NCBI RefSeq assembly: GCF_017696075.1
Contig: NZ_JAAORI010000004.1
Span: forward strand, 291,647 to 355,646
DNA: 64,000 nucleotides
Reading direction: 5' to 3'
From: Prochlorococcus marinus XMU1411
GTDB lineage: Bacteria; Cyanobacteriota; Cyanobacteriia; PCC-6307; Cyanobiaceae
This document shows, one piece after another, positions 59,074 to 64,000 of the stretch; within the stretch, counting starts at the first letter, position 1, and every line of letters begins with the position of its first letter. The position numbers and the translations under genes are program-made. The notes under the pieces are model-generated. The model saw only the letters and a list, made by a program, of their open reading frames with translations. It had not been told where the DNA came from and made no database searches.

Positions 59074-60696
59074 ATGTCAAACATTAGTAGCAAAAATATA
59101 AATAGAATAAATATTCCTCAGAGCCCTGTAGTTCTGGCAATACTAGATGGGTGGGGATATCGAGAAGAAATATCCCACAATGCTATTAAAAGTGCCAATA
59201 CGCCAATCATGGATTCGTTATGGCATGCATATCCTCATACTTTAATAAGCGCTAGTGGATCTGATGTAGGCCTTCCAGATGGTCAAATGGGTAATTCAGA
59301 GGTAGGTCACCTTACTATTGGTTCGGGAAGAATTATTCAGCAAGAACTTGTAAGGATTACAAATATTGTAAAAAACAATCAGTTAAATCAGGTTCATGAG
59401 TTAAAGGAAATAGCTGATTCATTAAAGAAAAACAATTCAACTTTACATATCACTGGATTGTGTTCTGATGGAGGCGTACATAGCCATATCGATCACTTAG
59501 AAGGTTTATTAAAATGGGCATCTGATATTGGACTTAAAAACGTTGCTATTCATATTATTACTGATGGAAGAGATACTCCAGCAAAAAGTGCAACTCAATA
59601 TCTTAATAAAATAGAGTCATGCATTAAAAAATTTAAAATAGGCGAAATAGCCTCTATTTGCGGAAGATATTGGATAATGGATAGAAATCTTTTATGGGAC
59701 AGAACAGAAAAAGCATATGCTAATTTAACTGATCCAAATTTAAAGGTAACAAATATTTCCCCGCAGGATTACATTAAAAATAGTTACGAGAAAAACATTA
59801 CTGATGAATTTATAGAGCCTATAAGAATATCTGAAAACTATCTTAAAGATGGCGATAGTTTGATTTGCTTTAACTTCCGTCCTGACAGAGCGAGACAAAT
59901 AATCAAATCCCTTTCAGAGAAAAAATTCTCAGAGTTCAAAAGAAAAGTTCTTCCAAGCTTAGATTTAGTCACTTTTACCCAATATGACCCAAACTTCCCT
60001 GTTAAAGTTGCATTTCCGCCTGAATCACTAAATAATTTTATCGGACAAATAGTCTCAGAGAATGGACTTAAGCAATATAGAACAGCAGAAACAGAAAAAT
60101 ATCCTCACGTTACATATTTTTTCAATGGCGGAGTAGAAATTCCTTTAGCAGGAGAGGAAAGACATTTAATTCCATCTCCAAGAGTCGCTACTTATGATAT
60201 GGAGCCCGAGATGTCAGCAGAAGAATTAACTATTAGTTGTTCTAAAGCGATTAAAAGTGGAAAATATGCTTTTGTAGTAATCAATTTTGCTAATCCTGAT
60301 ATGGTGGGCCATACAGGCAATATGAATGCAACAATTAAAGCTATAGAAACAGTAGATAAATGTATAGGTCAAATAGTGAATGCTACTGGAGAAATGGGTG
60401 GAAGCATATTAATAACAGCCGATCATGGTAATGCAGAAGTAATGAAGGGTTCAGCAGGAGAACCATGGACAGCACACACCATAAATAAAGTTCCACTAAT
60501 TTTAGTTGAGGGCGAAAAAAGAAAAATCCCCAATAAGGGAAATGAGATTTATTTAAGGGATAATGCTGGACTAGCAGATATCGCACCAACTTTATTACAA
60601 TTATTAAACCTTCCAGTTCCTAAAGAAATGACAGGGAAAACATTAATTAAAGAAATCGAGTTAAAAGGTTATAATAAAGTGGTACAACACGTCTAG
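59074..60696 (+). CDS. gpmI: 2,3-bisphosphoglycerate-independent phosphoglycerate mutase
   Basis: 540 aa. [14 protein letters not shown] (metal Asp), [15 protein letters not shown] (catalytic Ser in GNSEVGH), [41 protein letters not shown] and [11 protein letters not shown] (metal-binding DHG). It interconverts 3- and 2-phosphoglycerate in glycolysis and carbon export. Length normal. Confidence 0.97.
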   Translation: MSNISSKNINRINIPQSPVVLAILDGWGYREEISHNAIKSANTPIMDSLWHAYPHTLISASGSDVGLPDGQMGNSEVGHLTIGSGRIIQQELVRITNIVKNNQLNQVHELKEIADSLKKNNSTLHITGLCSDGGVHSHIDHLEGLLKWASDIGLKNVAIHIITDGRDTPAKSATQYLNKIESCIKKFKIGEIASICGRYWIMDRNLLWDRTEKAYANLTDPNLKVTNISPQDYIKNSYEKNITDEFIEPIRISENYLKDGDSLICFNFRPDRARQIIKSLSEKKFSEFKRKVLPSLDLVTFTQYDPNFPVKVAFPPESLNNFIGQIVSENGLKQYRTAETEKYPHVTYFFNGGVEIPLAGEERHLIPSPRVATYDMEPEMSAEELTISCSKAIKSGKYAFVVINFANPDMVGHTGNMNATIKAIETVDKCIGQIVNATGEMGGSILITADHGNAEVMKGSAGEPWTAHTINKVPLILVEGEKRKIPNKGNEIYLRDNAGLADIAPTLLQLLNLPVPKEMTGKTLIKEIELKGYNKVVQHV

Positions 60697-60718
60697 AGTA
60701 AATACTAGCCTTTTATAA

Positions 60719-60946
60719 ATGATTCAAATTGTTAGTTGGATATGGGTATTTTCTGGAATTCTTCTGATACTTTTAGTTTTACTCCATAGTCCTAAAGGTG
60801 ATGGAATGGGAGGTATAGCAGCTAGTGGAAGCTCAATGTTCAATAGTGCAAGTAGTGCTGAAGCATCTCTCAACAAAATAACTTGGACTTTTTTAATTAT
60901 ATTTTTGTCATTAGCAATTATTCTAAGTGCTGGTTGGATTTCATAA
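60719..60946 (+). CDS. secG: Preprotein translocase subunit SecG
   Basis: 75 aa, two helices: IQIVSWIWVFSGILLILLVL, then HSPKGDGMGGIAASGSSMFN, and ITWTFLIIFLSLAIILSAGW. Typical SecG layout, part of the SecYEG channel. It is 22 bp after gpmI and followed by a terminator. Confidence 0.93.
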   Translation: MIQIVSWIWVFSGILLILLVLLHSPKGDGMGGIAASGSSMFNSASSAEASLNKITWTFLIIFLSLAIILSAGWIS

Positions 60947-60955
60947 GTTCCAAAT

Positions 60956-60985
60956 AAAAAGGGATCATTTAAAATAATCCCTTTT
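60956..60985. terminator. Terminator between secG and groL
   Basis: AAAAAGGGAT and ATCCCTTTTT flank an AT-rich loop; long A and T tracts make it bidirectional for the convergent genes. Confidence 0.85.
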
Positions 60986-61016
60986 TATTAAATTTTAATT
61001 AATTAATCTTATTTAG

Positions 61017-62681
<1,665 letters not shown>

Positions 62682-62705
62682 TTAATAATTTTTGAAACAA
62701 ATATT

Positions 62706-63017
62706 TTAGCCTACAACAGCTAAAATATCTTTTTCAGAGAGCAAGACATATTCATCTCCTCCCAATTTAATGTCTGTTCCAGCATATTTGCTGTACAAGA
62801 CTTTATCGCCAATACTCACTTCTGGAGTTTGTCGAGAACCATCGTCATTGAGTTTCCCAGGACCTACCTGAGCAACTTCTCCCACCTGTGGTTTTTCTTT
62901 AGCTGAATCAGGCAAAAGAATGCCTCCAGCAGTTTTTTCCTCAGATGCGGAAACTTTAATAAAAATTCTATCTCCCAGTGGTTTTACTGTAGAGACTGTA
63001 AGTGAAACAGCTGCCAT
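62706..63017 (-). CDS. groS: Co-chaperonin GroES
   Basis: 103 aa. [51 protein letters not shown] and the C-terminal [14 protein letters not shown]. It caps GroEL. 51 bp upstream of groL. I see no CIRCE inverted repeat (TTAGCACTC-N9-GAGTGCTAA) before it. Confidence 0.97.

Positions 63018-64000
<983 letters not shown>

Overview
The window is a piece of a high-light-adapted Prochlorococcus chromosome. The evidence is very low GC, tight cyanobacterial core gene order, a plant-type ferredoxin, DUF2811/DUF1818/DUF3764 families, a photosystem II S4-domain protein, two acyl-lipid desaturase-like genes and several high-light-inducible (hli) genes. The sub-clade cannot be fixed by reading alone.

Layout. 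1-24 kb is mostly core: rplU-rpmA, truB, a SpoIID-like protein, RNase Z, petF, prmA, serA, PSII S4 protein, a valine tRNA, a PNPOx-like protein, a photolyase-like flavoprotein, an adenylation-domain-only NAD ligase homologue, an SDR, murD, pirin, a GAF protein and an EamA transporter. 22-39 kb becomes accessory: the two desaturase-like genes and an lptF/G-type permease are separated by many 30-60 aa genes, most with one membrane helix, and three hli genes.

39-55 kb is a hypervariable island with almost no known enzymes. It holds about 35 tiny genes and several families of DNA/RNA elements that recur inside the window. (a) Five copies of the upstream region plus first codons of the EVE-domain gene; the intact gene lies at the right edge (55086). 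(b) Seven copies of a 17-bp element, ATTGACAGTCGATCTAA, each just before a small gene and often followed by a short hairpin; one such unit is duplicated almost identically 8.75 kb apart. (c) A duplicated module in which a hairpin RNA carries 17 nt complementary to the start region of a GTG-start peptide gene about 150 nt downstream. (d) A duplicated leader resembling the Downstream-peptide (glutamine) RNA before a DUF4278-like peptide; one copy is frameshifted. (e) A duplicated 46-nt two-stem element. (f) Small proteins ending in a CP12-like C-x3-P-x4-C loop, several sharing a leader motif starting CCGTAC. No integrase, transposase, phage gene or CRISPR array is visible, so the island looks like an accumulation of small cassettes moved or copied by something encoded elsewhere.

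55-64 kb returns to core: EVE protein, DUF2811, a spacer with two inverted DnaA-box matches, DUF1818, rpoZ-like, an Hsp70-family protein, pyrR, gpmI, secG, groEL-groES and the start of atpD. The atpD frame stops matching the ATP synthase beta subunit at about 63925, so the last 75 bases probably come from another locus (rearrangement or chimeric assembly end).
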